Of a stretch of DNA of 64,000 bases, positions 10,615-19,704 are shown piece by piece; within the stretch, counting starts at the first letter, position 1; each line of letters starts with the position of its first letter. The notes beneath the pieces were generated by a model. It was not told where the DNA came from. It saw only the letters and a list, made by a program, of their open reading frames with translations, and made no database searches. Where the stretch lies: contig CP099423.1 in the NCBI GenBank assembly GCA_024114885.1, positions 1,550,001 to 1,614,000 of the forward strand. Reading direction: 5' to 3'. The translations under genes and the position numbers were made by a program. Source of the DNA: Septoria linicola. Taxonomy: Eukaryota; Ascomycota; Dothideomycetes; Mycosphaerellales; Mycosphaerellaceae.

Positions 10615-12675
10615 TCACATGTCCATATCGCCCCAGTGCTCTTTCAGATCATCCGCCCTCCACTTCGTCGCCCACCCAAGCTCCCGCTCTATTCTTTCGT
10701 ATATGTCCAAGATCGCTCTATGTTCTGTCGAATGACTCATATGCTGTCCTGCCAACCACAGCGGCTGTATACTGTTGCTCCAGCTTCCGTGGTGATGGTT
10801 GCTTATGCTAATGGCACAAATCTGTCGCGCGTGCCAGAGTACTGATGGGGGCTTCTTTGCGAACTGTACGTGAGGTGGCTTGTACTTGAGCATGAGAAGT
10901 GCGGCGGTGTGATACATCTGGTTTCCGGAAATGCCTGGGCCATTGCCGAAGAGAAGTGTTGAGAAGGGCTTGTTCGAAGCTGCGGCGGAGATGGTGAGTA
11001 GCGTCTTCATCTCCTCTGGTCGGTCGCGATACCAGCGCTCGAGCAGTTCGAAAAGCTGGGTCCATTGATGGAAGTACTCGGTGGGACTCATTGGATGAGC
11101 TAAGTTCCGGTGTCTTTGCTCCCACTTCCCGGAAGAGCAGAGCAAGTCGACAACTTGCGCAGTGAGGTACACGACATGGTTGGCGTACATGCTGAAGTCG
11201 CCGTGTAAGTTGAGTAGCATGTTCACATCAGACGTGATGTCGCCGCCGTCCATCCACTTGTGCAACGGGATCAGTGTTCGCTCGGATGATATAAGTCCAC
11301 CGCAAATGTCCATACGAGCAAAGCACCAGAAGATGGCTTGCTCAAGGCCACCGCAGCCGCCTGAAATGCCGAGCGCTTGTATCAACGCAGCACATCCGTC
11401 GAGATGACGTCGCCATGCTTTTGGAGAGCAGCTCATCATTTCCAGCACGCAGAGGACAACACATGAAGCTAGCACTTCCGTAGTCCGGAGCTGGAGTAGA
11501 GGTGACAGTAAGTGGATCGCGTGCTGGTACAAGGCCAGGCTGCAGGAGTTGTCTGGTTTCTTCTCCTTGAGCTCCATCTGTCGTGAAGATAATGCCAGTA
11601 TCGAATACTTAATATGCGGATGATGCTTAGCCAGCATCGGAAGCACCAGCTCGAAGTGTCTGTAAATGTCAAACTTGTCGAGCCATGGCGCAACCTCACT
11701 ACGAGAACCAAGAGTCAGTGGTACAACGCCGCTGGCAAATATATCCCAGCTTACTTGATGTAGTTCTGCCACAGCACGTACTCCTGCTCAATTGACAAAT
11801 GCGCAAGCCTTCGTGACTCCTCGTCCACTGTCTCGCTGGTATCATCACGATACAGTCCAGGTCGAGTGTTCAAATCTGGAGAACCAAGCCTCGATGGCGC
11901 AGTCGATCTGGCGGTGTCGATGATTCTGCTTCGGAGCGTTGCATGGAGTTCTTGATACTGCGAGCCAGGCAGAAAGATGCCATCTTCGAAAGTGCTATCA
12001 CTGTATTGAGGCGACAGGAACAGCTCCGGTGGAAATGCAAGAGGCGTGCCGCTAAGATCGAGATTCGGAAGAGTGGTCGGCTGAGGTGGTGACGGGGAAG
12101 CTTGCGAAGTCTCTATAGGCGGAAGTATGTTGAAGGCAAGGTCCTGCTGTGTAGTGTCACGGCCATTCTGCAATGCAAGTGGAGTTGGCTTAGGAGTCAG
12201 AGGAATGTGCAGAGGAACTGCTTCTGCAGTGCGTGCATCATCGACGCCGTTGGTGCTCTCCTCGAAATAATCACGAATGACTTCCGAAGTCACATTGACG
12301 ATTTTGTAGCTCAGTCTCTCAGTGCTCACAGCTTGCAGCATCGAAGGGTGCTCCGCTTTCATGGTCTGCGCATTTTCGGGCCTGAAGGAGACTTTGACGC
12401 CCCATTCGCAGACCTCCCGTCTGGCCTGGCATCCTTCACATGTTGGCTTGGCCTCATCACCTGTAAGATTTATTAGCTCGTGAGTCCGCACCTCTGCGAT
12501 TCTATATCTTACACTTTCTGCGCTTTCGCCTGCAATTGAGGCAACCGGTCCGAGTTCGCTTGCGACTTTCACCAACCTGTCGTCCTGGACCAGCCAGCCT
12601 GCGTTCTTGCTCGTGCGGAGAAGCGGACCGATCTTCTGGCTTGTTGATCACGTCCTCTATTCTGGTCGAAGGCAT
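10615..12675 (-). CDS. Zn(II)2Cys6 transcription factor, Fungal_trans_2-like
   Basis: Three exons (12675-12513, 12460-11755, 11698-10615; introns of 52 and 56 nt) give 650 aa. The first intron splits the binuclear zinc cluster: GCLNCRRKRRKC continues as DEAKPTCEGCQARREVCEWG, supplying all six cysteines. The second junction restores VLWQNYINEVAPWLDKFD, typical of the C-terminal regulatory domain of fungal Zn2Cys6 proteins (PF11951-like). Exon lengths sum to a multiple of three and both introns carry CTAAT/CTGAC branch sites. It should bind DNA in the nucleus through the cluster at residues about 43-75. The start ATG at 12675 follows 42 open upstream codons that look non-coding. Its promoter is shared with the divergent TIM-like gene, suggesting but not proving a regulatory link. 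Confidence 0.9.
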
Positions 12676-13227
12676 TATTGGAGCCCATGCAAAACAACGA
12701 CGACACGAGAGAATCGCCCGCGAACTCTGTGCTCCAAACTTCTCCGCATCCACATTGCGAGGGGTGGAGGAGGCGTGGAGCGCCGTCGGGCAACGATGCA
12801 CATGATCCTGGCCCGGAAGTCCAGAATCAGGCTAGAAAGCCATGGTAGGCGCCGCCAAATGAGCTATCAAGCTCCATCCGTCTTGTCTTCGACATCTTCA
12901 CAGCATCTGCGCTGTCAAAGCAGATGGTCGTATCACTGCACAGGGCATCCGCCGCTTCTCCCTTGCCTTCCAGGGCTGACGTGCAAGAGATAAGATTGAG
13001 ATCGCAGCGAGTTGAAAGCACAGGCACGTCCGGCATGTGGTCCATGCTTGTGGCTTGTGAACGGCGGATGCCCAAAGATGGCAGCCCGTGGAGTCTGGCA
13101 AGTGCGACCCACAGCGCTCGACCTCACCTGTCCCATCTCATGTCAAGATGTAGTCCTCTCTGATTGTAGTAGAGCCTACTGGCACAAATCTGACTCTTTC
13201 GAACTCTCTACCTGTGCCATAACAGCC
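12676..13227. promoter_or_regulatory. Shared divergent promoter region
   Basis: This 552-bp interval separates the start codons of the Zn2Cys6 regulator (minus) and the TIM-like enzyme (plus). It is the only upstream sequence either gene has. I could not identify a specific binding site by eye. Confidence 0.45.
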
Positions 13228-14001
13228 ATGCCTCCTATTCCAGGCCAGCGCGAGAAGCGCCTTGTAGGCACGTCCCTCAAGATGTACTTCGATCTTCCCT
13301 CCACGCTCAGCTACATCGACAAAGTCGCTGCTCTCTCCGCCGTAGCCGAGAAGGCCAATGTCGACTTGTTTGTCATCCCAGATTTTGTGACAGTGCTTAC
13401 GGCGAAGGAGAAGCTGGAAAATTCGAGTGTGCTACTGGGAGCGCAAGACACGTACAGTGAAGATAAAGGCGGATATACTGGAGAGGTCAGCCCACTGACG
13501 CTCAGCCAAGCTGGTGTGAAGATCGTAGAGATTGGACACGCGGAAAGGAGGAGATTTTTTGGCGAGACGGACGAGGACGTCGCGAGGAAAGCTGCGGGAG
13601 TCGTCAGAAATGGCATGATACCTCTCGTGTGCATTGGTGAGAAGAGTCGAGGCGAGGTCGCGTCGCAAGCTGTCGGCATTGCCGTCAGTGAGTGCAAACC
13701 TCAGATCCAAGCCGCACTGTCGCAGATCCCAGATGAGGCAGAGGTCATTCTTGCGTACGAACCTGTGTGGGCGATTGGCGCCGCTGAGCCAGCTGGTGCG
13801 GATCACGTCGTTGCTGTTACGCAGAATCTGAGGGCGCTCGTGGCAGGTAGGAAGGGCCGCACGCGGATTCTGTACGGCGGCTCTGCTGGACCTGGAACCT
13901 TTCAGAGGCTGAAGGACGGCGTTGATGGGTGCTTTCTTGGACGGTTCGCACACGATGTGAAAAACCTCGAGAAGGTGATTGAAGAGATGGCCGCGCCGTG
14001 A
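13228..14001 (+). CDS. Triosephosphate-isomerase-like sugar-phosphate isomerase
   Basis: Intronless, 257 aa from the ATG at 13228 (upstream open codons look non-coding). It has the full TIM-barrel active site: K18 in GTSLKMYFD, the electrophile H104 in EIGHAERRRFFGE, the base E178 in AYEPVWAIG with the following flexible loop, and the phosphate loop YGGSAGPG at 216-223. The classical N-x-K of glycolytic TIM is replaced by TSLK. A TSxK start is what I associate with tetrulose-phosphate isomerases of the EryH/DerI/LerI type, so it is probably a paralogue acting on another ketose phosphate and not the main glycolytic enzyme. Substrate assignment is inference. Confidence 0.88.
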   Translation: MPPIPGQREKRLVGTSLKMYFDLPSTLSYIDKVAALSAVAEKANVDLFVIPDFVTVLTAKEKLENSSVLLGAQDTYSEDKGGYTGEVSPLTLSQAGVKIVEIGHAERRRFFGETDEDVARKAAGVVRNGMIPLVCIGEKSRGEVASQAVGIAVSECKPQIQAALSQIPDEAEVILAYEPVWAIGAAEPAGADHVVAVTQNLRALVAGRKGRTRILYGGSAGPGTFQRLKDGVDGCFLGRFAHDVKNLEKVIEEMAAP

Positions 14002-14590
14002 TTGACATGCGACCGTGACAACAGCACCTGGTCCTATCCAGCTCGAGGTACATGCCACAATCAAGGTCGCTGTCTGGTCACCTGATGGTCACCGGATGGT
14101 CACTGGCTTGCTCACCGGCCTGTCGCGCTGTGTTCGCCACCCTCTGTCACGTCAGCTGTTGAAGAGGCCTAACCAGGCGCGGAGACAGCTGTCAGCGCTC
14201 TGAGTGCCATTGGATCATGACAGGAAGACCTGCTGTCGCTGCCTTTTGAGAGAACATAGATGCGTCCAGGGTGGTCACCGCCTGGCTGCCCTTCTCGGTC
14301 GGGGTCTCTCCGTTCTCGCCCTCCACCATCAGGACCGACACAAACCACCTCATCACAACAGTGGAAGCGGTCATGGCACTATACCAGAGAGACGAGTGAT
14401 GTGAAATGGTTTTCTACTGGTACCGTGTGTCGTTGTGAAGACCGCGTGTTGTCCTGAAGGCCGTGCCCTCCTCGCTGCCCGCCTTCCGCCAGATCTCCTC
14501 CCTCCTGCTCCGCCGCCTTGTACGCCTAAGGCTTCAACGATATGCAAGGACGATCACCACGGAAACGCGGATAAGCCGGCGCTAGTGACT
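14002..14590. other. Intergenic, short local repeats
   Basis: No gene recognised. A small cluster of the heptamer tggtcac occurs at about 14075-14105 (ctggtcacctgatggtcacc), too short to classify. The right part leads into a TATA box. Confidence 0.4.
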
Positions 14591-14596
14591 CTGGTC

Positions 14597-14603
14597 TATA
14601 TAA
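14597..14603 (+). promoter_or_regulatory. TATA box of a putative non-coding transcript
   Basis: TATATAA followed within 15-40 nt by pyrimidine-rich sequence (ccctttcccctcc, then cttgaactttttcattcc), the layout of a strong fungal core promoter. Two canonical introns begin 160 nt downstream, supporting transcription on the plus strand. Confidence 0.55.
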
Positions 14604-14629
14604 GAAACCCTTTCCCCTCCAACTTGAAC

Positions 14630-15461
14630 TTTTTCATTCCACTTCATCTACTCACTTCAAAACAACTGCATCTTCCTCACTCAAAGAGTTCCAACCTCAC
14701 TCAACCATCACTACTTACCTCAACCTCAAACATCTTCCACATTGACAACCACATCACTCAAAGTAAGTCACTCACTCACTCACCTCACCTTACTTGCAAT
14801 CTCTTACTGACATCTCATAGACACTCATCACAACCACCTCACAAACCAAAATCTCGAAACTCACACGAGCAACGTTTTCCAACACTTCCACAACAACTTC
14901 AGGTACGTCCTCACTCACTTCCACCAGCACCTTTTCCTCACTGACATCGCGCAGACTCGAGCAATAAACACACTCAGTTGGTTTGTCGCATTTTCCAGCC
15001 CCTCACTTCCTCATTCTCCCTAACTTGTCCAGCAGCAACGCCGTCACTCGCGATTTCCACATCACAAACACGCTCAACAGCCAAATCGACTTCCCACCGA
15101 AAACGAAAACGAGCACACACGAGCACCGAAAAACGCGACGCGACGAGCACGAGAGAAACAACAACCAACACGAAAACACGAAAATCGACTTCAAACGAGC
15201 ACACGATCGACAACGCACCGATCGAAATTCCCACTTCTACGACAAATCCGACTTTCCACGACATTCGCGACATTTCCATCAAAATCGACTGTCCACGACA
15301 TTGACGACAACATACGATATTTCACGACATTTCCATCAAAACCGACATAAAAAACGACATCAAAACCGACATTTTCCATCAAAATACGATACTTCACGAA
15401 ATCGACTTACGAACGACAGCGAAAACAGCGCAGGTGGTGGCAAACGGCAGCGAAGACAGCG
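14630..15461 (+). ncRNA. Putative spliced long non-coding RNA (5' part)
   Basis: Downstream of the TATA box there are two consecutive well-formed introns: 14763-14820 (58 nt, GTAAGT, tactgac branch, ATAG) and 14903-14954 (52 nt, GTACGT, actgac branch, GCAG). The exons are extremely A/C/T-rich. No ATG occurs on this strand from the TATA box to position 15462, and the first ATGs after that open only very short frames. This fits a spliced capped RNA with an unusually long leader or with no main ORF. The 3' end is not determined and may include the tandem repeat at 15618-15984. Alternatives are a 5' UTR of a gene I failed to recognise, or a snoRNA host; no C/D box pair was seen. Confidence 0.4.
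15040..15420 (+). repeat. A/C-rich low-complexity tract with CGAC periodicity
   Basis: A degenerate repeat dominated by cgac/atcgac/cgacatt words. The unit acgacatttccatcaaaa recurs with variation near 15268, 15325 and 15370. G appears almost only inside CG or GAC words, giving strong strand asymmetry. The frames that stay open across it are low-complexity Thr/Ser/Arg or His/Asn/Arg strings without ATG starts, so I treat it as repeat sequence and not as protein. Confidence 0.6.
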
Positions 15462-15617
15462 CATGTGGTGGCATTGAGAGAGACATGGTCATCAGGCAGC
15501 GAGAGGCACAGAGCGAGAGTCAGTGAGAGATGGTTTTCAGTCAGGCAACGAGGTCCAGCGAGCAGCGAGCAACGGCATGAAAACGAGATGGGCGGGTGGC
15601 GATCAGAAGGAGAGCAA

Positions 15618-15984
15618 GAGCCAAGGGTGGCATCGCCGAGGGCGTTCAAAGAGAGAAGGGGATGGTCAACACCACAGCTTCGTTTAGCGACGAGTACGCA
15701 AATAGGCGGTCCTTCTGTTCAGAAATGTTCAGAATTGATGCAGCCGGGTCAGTCTTCTCATTATTGCGACGAGCTGTGGCAGTGCCTTGGGTAAAGAAAT
15801 GAGCCAAGCGGTGGCACGCCTGGGGCGTTCAAAGAGAGAAGGGGAGGGTCAGCCAACACGACTTGTTTAGCGACGAGCACACAAATAGGCGGTCCTTCTG
15901 TTCAGAAATGTTCAGAATTGACGCTGCCGGGTCAGTCTTCTCATTACTGCGACAGTCGTTGTTGGCGCCCACAGGGCAAAGAAA
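15618..15984 (+). repeat. Tandem direct duplication, two units of about 183 bp
   Basis: Unit 1 (15618-15800) and unit 2 (15801-15984) lie head to tail. Both start gagccaag, share gcgttcaaagagagaagggg, a nearly identical core of about 80 bp (from tttagcgacgag to ttattgcgac or ttactgcgac), and end in gtaaagaaa or gcaaagaaa. The flanks of each unit have diverged much more than the core, where I count about five substitutions. The core contains tctgttcaga, a perfect small inverted repeat, and two ttcagaa copies. In two plus-strand frames three of the five core differences would be synonymous, so coding versus RNA function cannot be decided. Confidence 0.85.
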
Positions 15985-16016
15985 GCTTTGGGCGGGCATT
16001 TGGGCATTTCGACAAC

Positions 16017-16079
16017 ACACAACATCACGACAACAACAACAACAACAACAACAATCAACAACAACTCAACAACATTGGC
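16017..16079 (+). repeat. (CAA)n-rich leader-like tract
   Basis: Ten or more CAA or CAN triplets (acaacaacaacaacaacaac, then caacaacaactcaacaacat), resembling unstructured 5' leaders of well-translated fungal mRNAs. It ends 14 bp before the first ATG of the small ORF at 16093. Confidence 0.6.
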
Positions 16080-16092
16080 AAGGTTTTGGTTC

Positions 16093-16272
16093 ATGCGCTC
16101 GCTGCTCGCTGGTTCGGCTTTTGGTTTTGGTTCTGGTACTTTGAGAAACAGCAAATCAGGCTTGGTGGTGGTGATTTTGACATTGATGGTTGGCTTTGGT
16201 GATATTCTTCTTCAATTTTGGTGGTGGTGCTTGGTGGTTGTTGGTGCTCTCGCTGGCCTTGATAGTTTTTGA
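16093..16272 (+). CDS. Candidate 59-aa hydrophobic peptide
   Basis: First ATG after the CAA tract. The predicted peptide (start MRSLLAGSAFGFGSG) has two strongly hydrophobic stretches, GLVVVILTLMVGFGDILL and CLVVVGALAGL, joined by FWWW. It would be a two-span membrane peptide or a signal peptide plus anchor. The DNA is G/T-rich and of low complexity, so hydrophobic codons could arise by composition alone. No homologue is recognised. Confidence 0.25.
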   Translation: MRSLLAGSAFGFGSGTLRNSKSGLVVVILTLMVGFGDILLQFWWWCLVVVGALAGLDSF

Positions 16273-16299
16273 GAATTTGACATTGAATCAAAGTTCATC

Positions 16300-18002
16300 A
16301 AACATATTTATGCTCTCGGTCTCATGTCTTCTCACCTTCTCCATGTCTTGTCTTTGAACTTTGTCTCTTCTCTCTTCAAATGTGCTTGAAATGCCTTGTA
16401 AATCTTGACTTCGTCACCCAAGCTGTGAAGTCTGGCCCCTGAACTCAGCTTGCTTTCGCAGCCAACACTCTTCCTTCGCTGTCGGCATCGCAAACTGCTT
16501 CAAGCACACCTTCTTCTCAATTCCACGCTGCTTTTGCGTTCCAGTACGGCTTGCTGTCTCCCGTTTCTGTCCACCTTCTGCTCGTTGCGATATTGTCACA
16601 TGGCATCATGTTGCGAGCTCGCGCGGCACAGCGCGATTTTCTGCTCTCACAGCCTATTAGCGTCGCTTGCAAACAGAACTTGAGACTCGGACGCGACACA
16701 CAAGGTGATAACACTGACCATTTTCCACGCTCAACTGCTGTAATCGAAGCTGCTGATTGCCCCAACGCGCCTTGCTAGAACTGCTGCAGAACGAGCCGCA
16801 CTTTCCTTCTCCGGACCTACACTCCCACATCTGGCGCACGAGACCAAGAAGATTCTTTAGCACTCAGCTATCCGAGCCATGCACCGCTAGCCCTCACAGT
16901 CACTTGTGCAAGCCTAGCAGAGATGCTGAACACCGTCTCTCTGCCTTGACCAACGGCGAACCTTTCCGCCGAGTAGTTTCCCTTGACGAACAAGCAGAAA
17001 CGTCCGCCACCTTGCCGAACACAACTCCTTCACTGCCTGCTCTTCCGTGCGCTGCGGAGATGATCTTGAGTGTCTGACCCAGACGACGATGTACTGGACT
17101 CTGGGTTCAATGCAGCCACCAGCGTACATTCTGCTGCAACTCGAGTGCCCAGAAAACGTTGACATACGGCTGACAGTCCAGCCTTCTGAGTTCACACAGA
17201 GGGCCAAAAGCAGCCGCTGGCTGGTGAGTCTTGCACGTCAGCAGGTATCGCGACGTTGAACTGCCATCTACAAACGACGTTGCGATTCTCCTTGAGTCAG
17301 CCATGCTGCTTTCTACTGCCGTCACAGTGGTCTGGACCGGAGCTCGCAAGGGGTTTCTGCTTGCTTGTATTGATATAGCTTTGGATGAAAGGATTGCAGG
17401 TCTGGTCGCGTTTGCTGAGCAGTTTATTTCTACACACAACTGGAAAAGACCGAGAGTGTGCTGAGCATGTCTTTCGAAGAGGCCGGAAGTGCAAGTTGAC
17501 GTAAGTGCTGCCACTTTGGCTGGATTGCGGCGTCTGCGCTGTCCTCTATGATCAACCAACTTGGCATAGATCCAGGATCTCATATGTATGGATACAGGCC
17601 GACCCGTGTCTCCCGGGAGATGCTGTCTTGTCGCGGATCGGAAATGCGACACGCCTTGTCTCTACTGACAACGAACCAGATGCTTGAGACTAATTCGACG
17701 TGTAGCGCAGCATGATCTACCTTTGCGGATCTACCGAGACACACCGCCGCTCTGAAGGAGACGCATCGAATACGACGCTCACACGATCCACCCTCTGAGA
17801 GCTTCGCTGCTCAAAGCCCGCATTGGATGATGCTGCATGATAATTCCAGCAGAGTGTCAAATACTAGCAGATCGGATGTCTTAGGCAGGGTCCCCACGTG
17901 CGACTGATGTACAGGTTGCACATTCCGACTCGACTATGCAAAGAAGGGCCTCCGATGTGCTCCATACCAGCAGATTCGTGCTCAATCAACATTTGCGTTG
18001 TA
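16300..18002. other. Coding-poor region
   Basis: Starts with a C/T-rich stretch (16310-16450). ORFs here, including a minus-strand one at 17107-17652 and a plus-strand one at 16757-17077, lack motifs and overlap one another in competing frames. No RNA gene, transposase or reverse transcriptase was seen. Confidence 0.45.
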
Positions 18003-18759
18003 CTAGACACTACTTCGACAACTGCCTTCTTGTCGCTCACAGCCCTTTGGACATGGATAGTCGGGGTCGTACTGCCAGAAGAAGTACGGATCTGTCTCGT
18101 TGGTGAGGACTTCGCCTGTTAGGCGCGTTGGGTTGGCAAGATCAAAGGACTGTTCAAACACCTCTATGGAGCCAATGCGGATTTGACCCCATCCTCTCCT
18201 GATCAAGGTGTCAATGGACGTGCCATAGATGTACTCCTTGAAGCCGGCCCATCGAATCGCCGAAGCACACATTGGACAGCTCTCCGCATTCGTATACAAG
18301 GACAAGCTCGTGAATGCGGCTTGGGCTTGACTTGCAGTGAGCTTGTAAGGACCTTCAGGATCAGTCAGGACCGTGGTGCAGTTGTTGATCGCAGCCATCT
18401 CTCCTGGGTAACGTTAGCATCACCCCCAAAACAGTCTTGAGCTTGAACACAATACCATGCAAGCTCGGATTCCCTGTTGCCGCGATTGAGTTGGCCCCAA
18501 TGCATACCAAGTCCCCGAAACCATCTCCTGCTGTGTGATTGACAACAGCTGTTCCGAATGCTCCGAACGGGCATGGAGATACCAGATCGGATAGTGCTTG
18601 GTTGGCTATTCTCATCCAGTGCGCTCGTGTGCTGGACGGAATGCCATTGATAGCCAGGTTTGGATCAGCTATGGGCTGCTGATGGCATGACACGAAGTTG
18701 AAAATGCAGCATATCAACAGCAAGGAAGAGCAGAATCGCGGTCTGCTGATGATTTTCAT
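18003..18759 (-). CDS. Deaminase-fold protein with signal peptide
   Basis: Two exons (18759-18456 and 18403-18003; 52-nt intron, GTATTG donor, gctaac branch, CCCAG acceptor) give 234 aa. The splice rebuilds the zinc site: H101-G-E103 (SLHGEMAAINNC) with C144 and C147 in ESCPMCASAIRW. This is the HxE...PCxxC arrangement of the cytidine/guanine/tRNA-adenosine deaminase superfamily, with H101, C144 and C147 as zinc ligands and E103 as proton shuttle. The N-terminus (MKIISRPRFCSSLLLICCIF) is a convincing signal peptide or membrane anchor, which is unusual because characterised relatives act inside the cell. The substrate is unknown; a guanine- or nucleoside-deaminase activity in the secretory path or outside the cell is inferred. 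Confidence 0.85.
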
Positions 18760-19704
18760 TGTGCTGGGGTCTCGTTTCAGATCTCACTGATGAGACCAGC
18801 GTGCATTGGGAGTAGAACAGAAGTAGATGCCATCTTCATGTTGGGAGCACAATCGCTGAATCGTGGCGTGCTTGGCTCGCCGACGGCAAGCACAATGCGT
18901 TCTCCCCGGGCCGAGATAGGCCAACATGTTCTTGACTTCCTCGCACTCTCAAACATAGATGTTGACGAAAGTGTTCTAATGATAGTCAGTCTATGAAGAG
19001 TCGATGACGGGACGGAAACCGACTGGACATCAAGGTTGCAACCCTCGGCAGGCACGGGTCTTGGCTGGCTTGTCGCGCTGGCCACTGATCGTGTCTTCAC
19101 AGCTCCTCCAACTCCTCCAAATGTCGGGTGCATATCATGAGCAGCATAGAAGGCATGCCATGCGCCTGCTGATACTATGGAGGTGAGCTCAAGAGCCGAT
19201 ACGTGCGAAGGCAGACTTTTGACCTGATCGGCGGTGCTGGTGCCACTGCCGCGTGTCGTGCGCAGAGAGCAAAGACCATCAGCAATCAAACTTCTTTGGC
19301 GACAGCGACATCGCTTGGGAGCAGTCAGAGTTGGCTCACCTTACGCCAGCGAGAATGGCACTCGGATTTCGCACCTTTGCGGCATCATGGCGGCTGTCAC
19401 CAGACCGTCTCATCAAAGACCAGCCCTACCCTGACACAAACCATGTTCCCAACCAGGCTCAACACTACATACTGGTTTCGCTTTGTAATGCTCTCGCGCA
19501 CCGAGTAAAGTGCTGACTTTCTCAATGCGCTGAGCCCCAAACAGGCAGATCTGACAATGCTGACCAAGATATAAGAGGTGAGCGACACCCAGATAATGCT
19601 GATCATGTCCATTAGACGATGTCATCTTGGGGCTCTCCTCTCTCTTTCTGAACACTGGCGCACTGAACTCCAAGGTTACTGACCTGACCTGGGGCCATTG
19701 GACG
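18760..19704. other. No supported gene
   Basis: Upstream region of the deaminase gene and of the downstream F-box-like gene. Reading frames at 18777-19289 (minus) and 19203-19516 (plus) have no motif and use non-ATG starts or compete with each other. Confidence 0.45.

Noticed and set aside
12676..12801. Upstream extension of the Zn2Cys6 regulator by 42 codons
   Set aside because: The extension is not conserved-looking and the internal ATG at 12675 directly precedes the acidic leader and zinc cluster.
7706..14001. Secondary-metabolite gene cluster
   Set aside because: No backbone synthase (PKS, NRPS, terpene cyclase or DMATS) in the window; only a transporter and regulator.
14983..15477. Long open frames across the A/C-rich tract
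   Set aside because: They start at TTG-type codons with no ATG available and encode only His/Asn/Arg or Thr/Ser strings created by the CGAC repeat.
14590..16600. Transposon or retroelement remnant
   Set aside because: No terminal repeats, transposase, reverse transcriptase or target-site duplication found.
16757..17077. 106-codon plus-strand ORF
   Set aside because: Low-complexity, no recognisable domain, lies in the coding-poor region.
17107..17652. 181-codon minus-strand ORF
   Set aside because: No motif, overlaps competing frames, composition not protein-like; no splice partners found.
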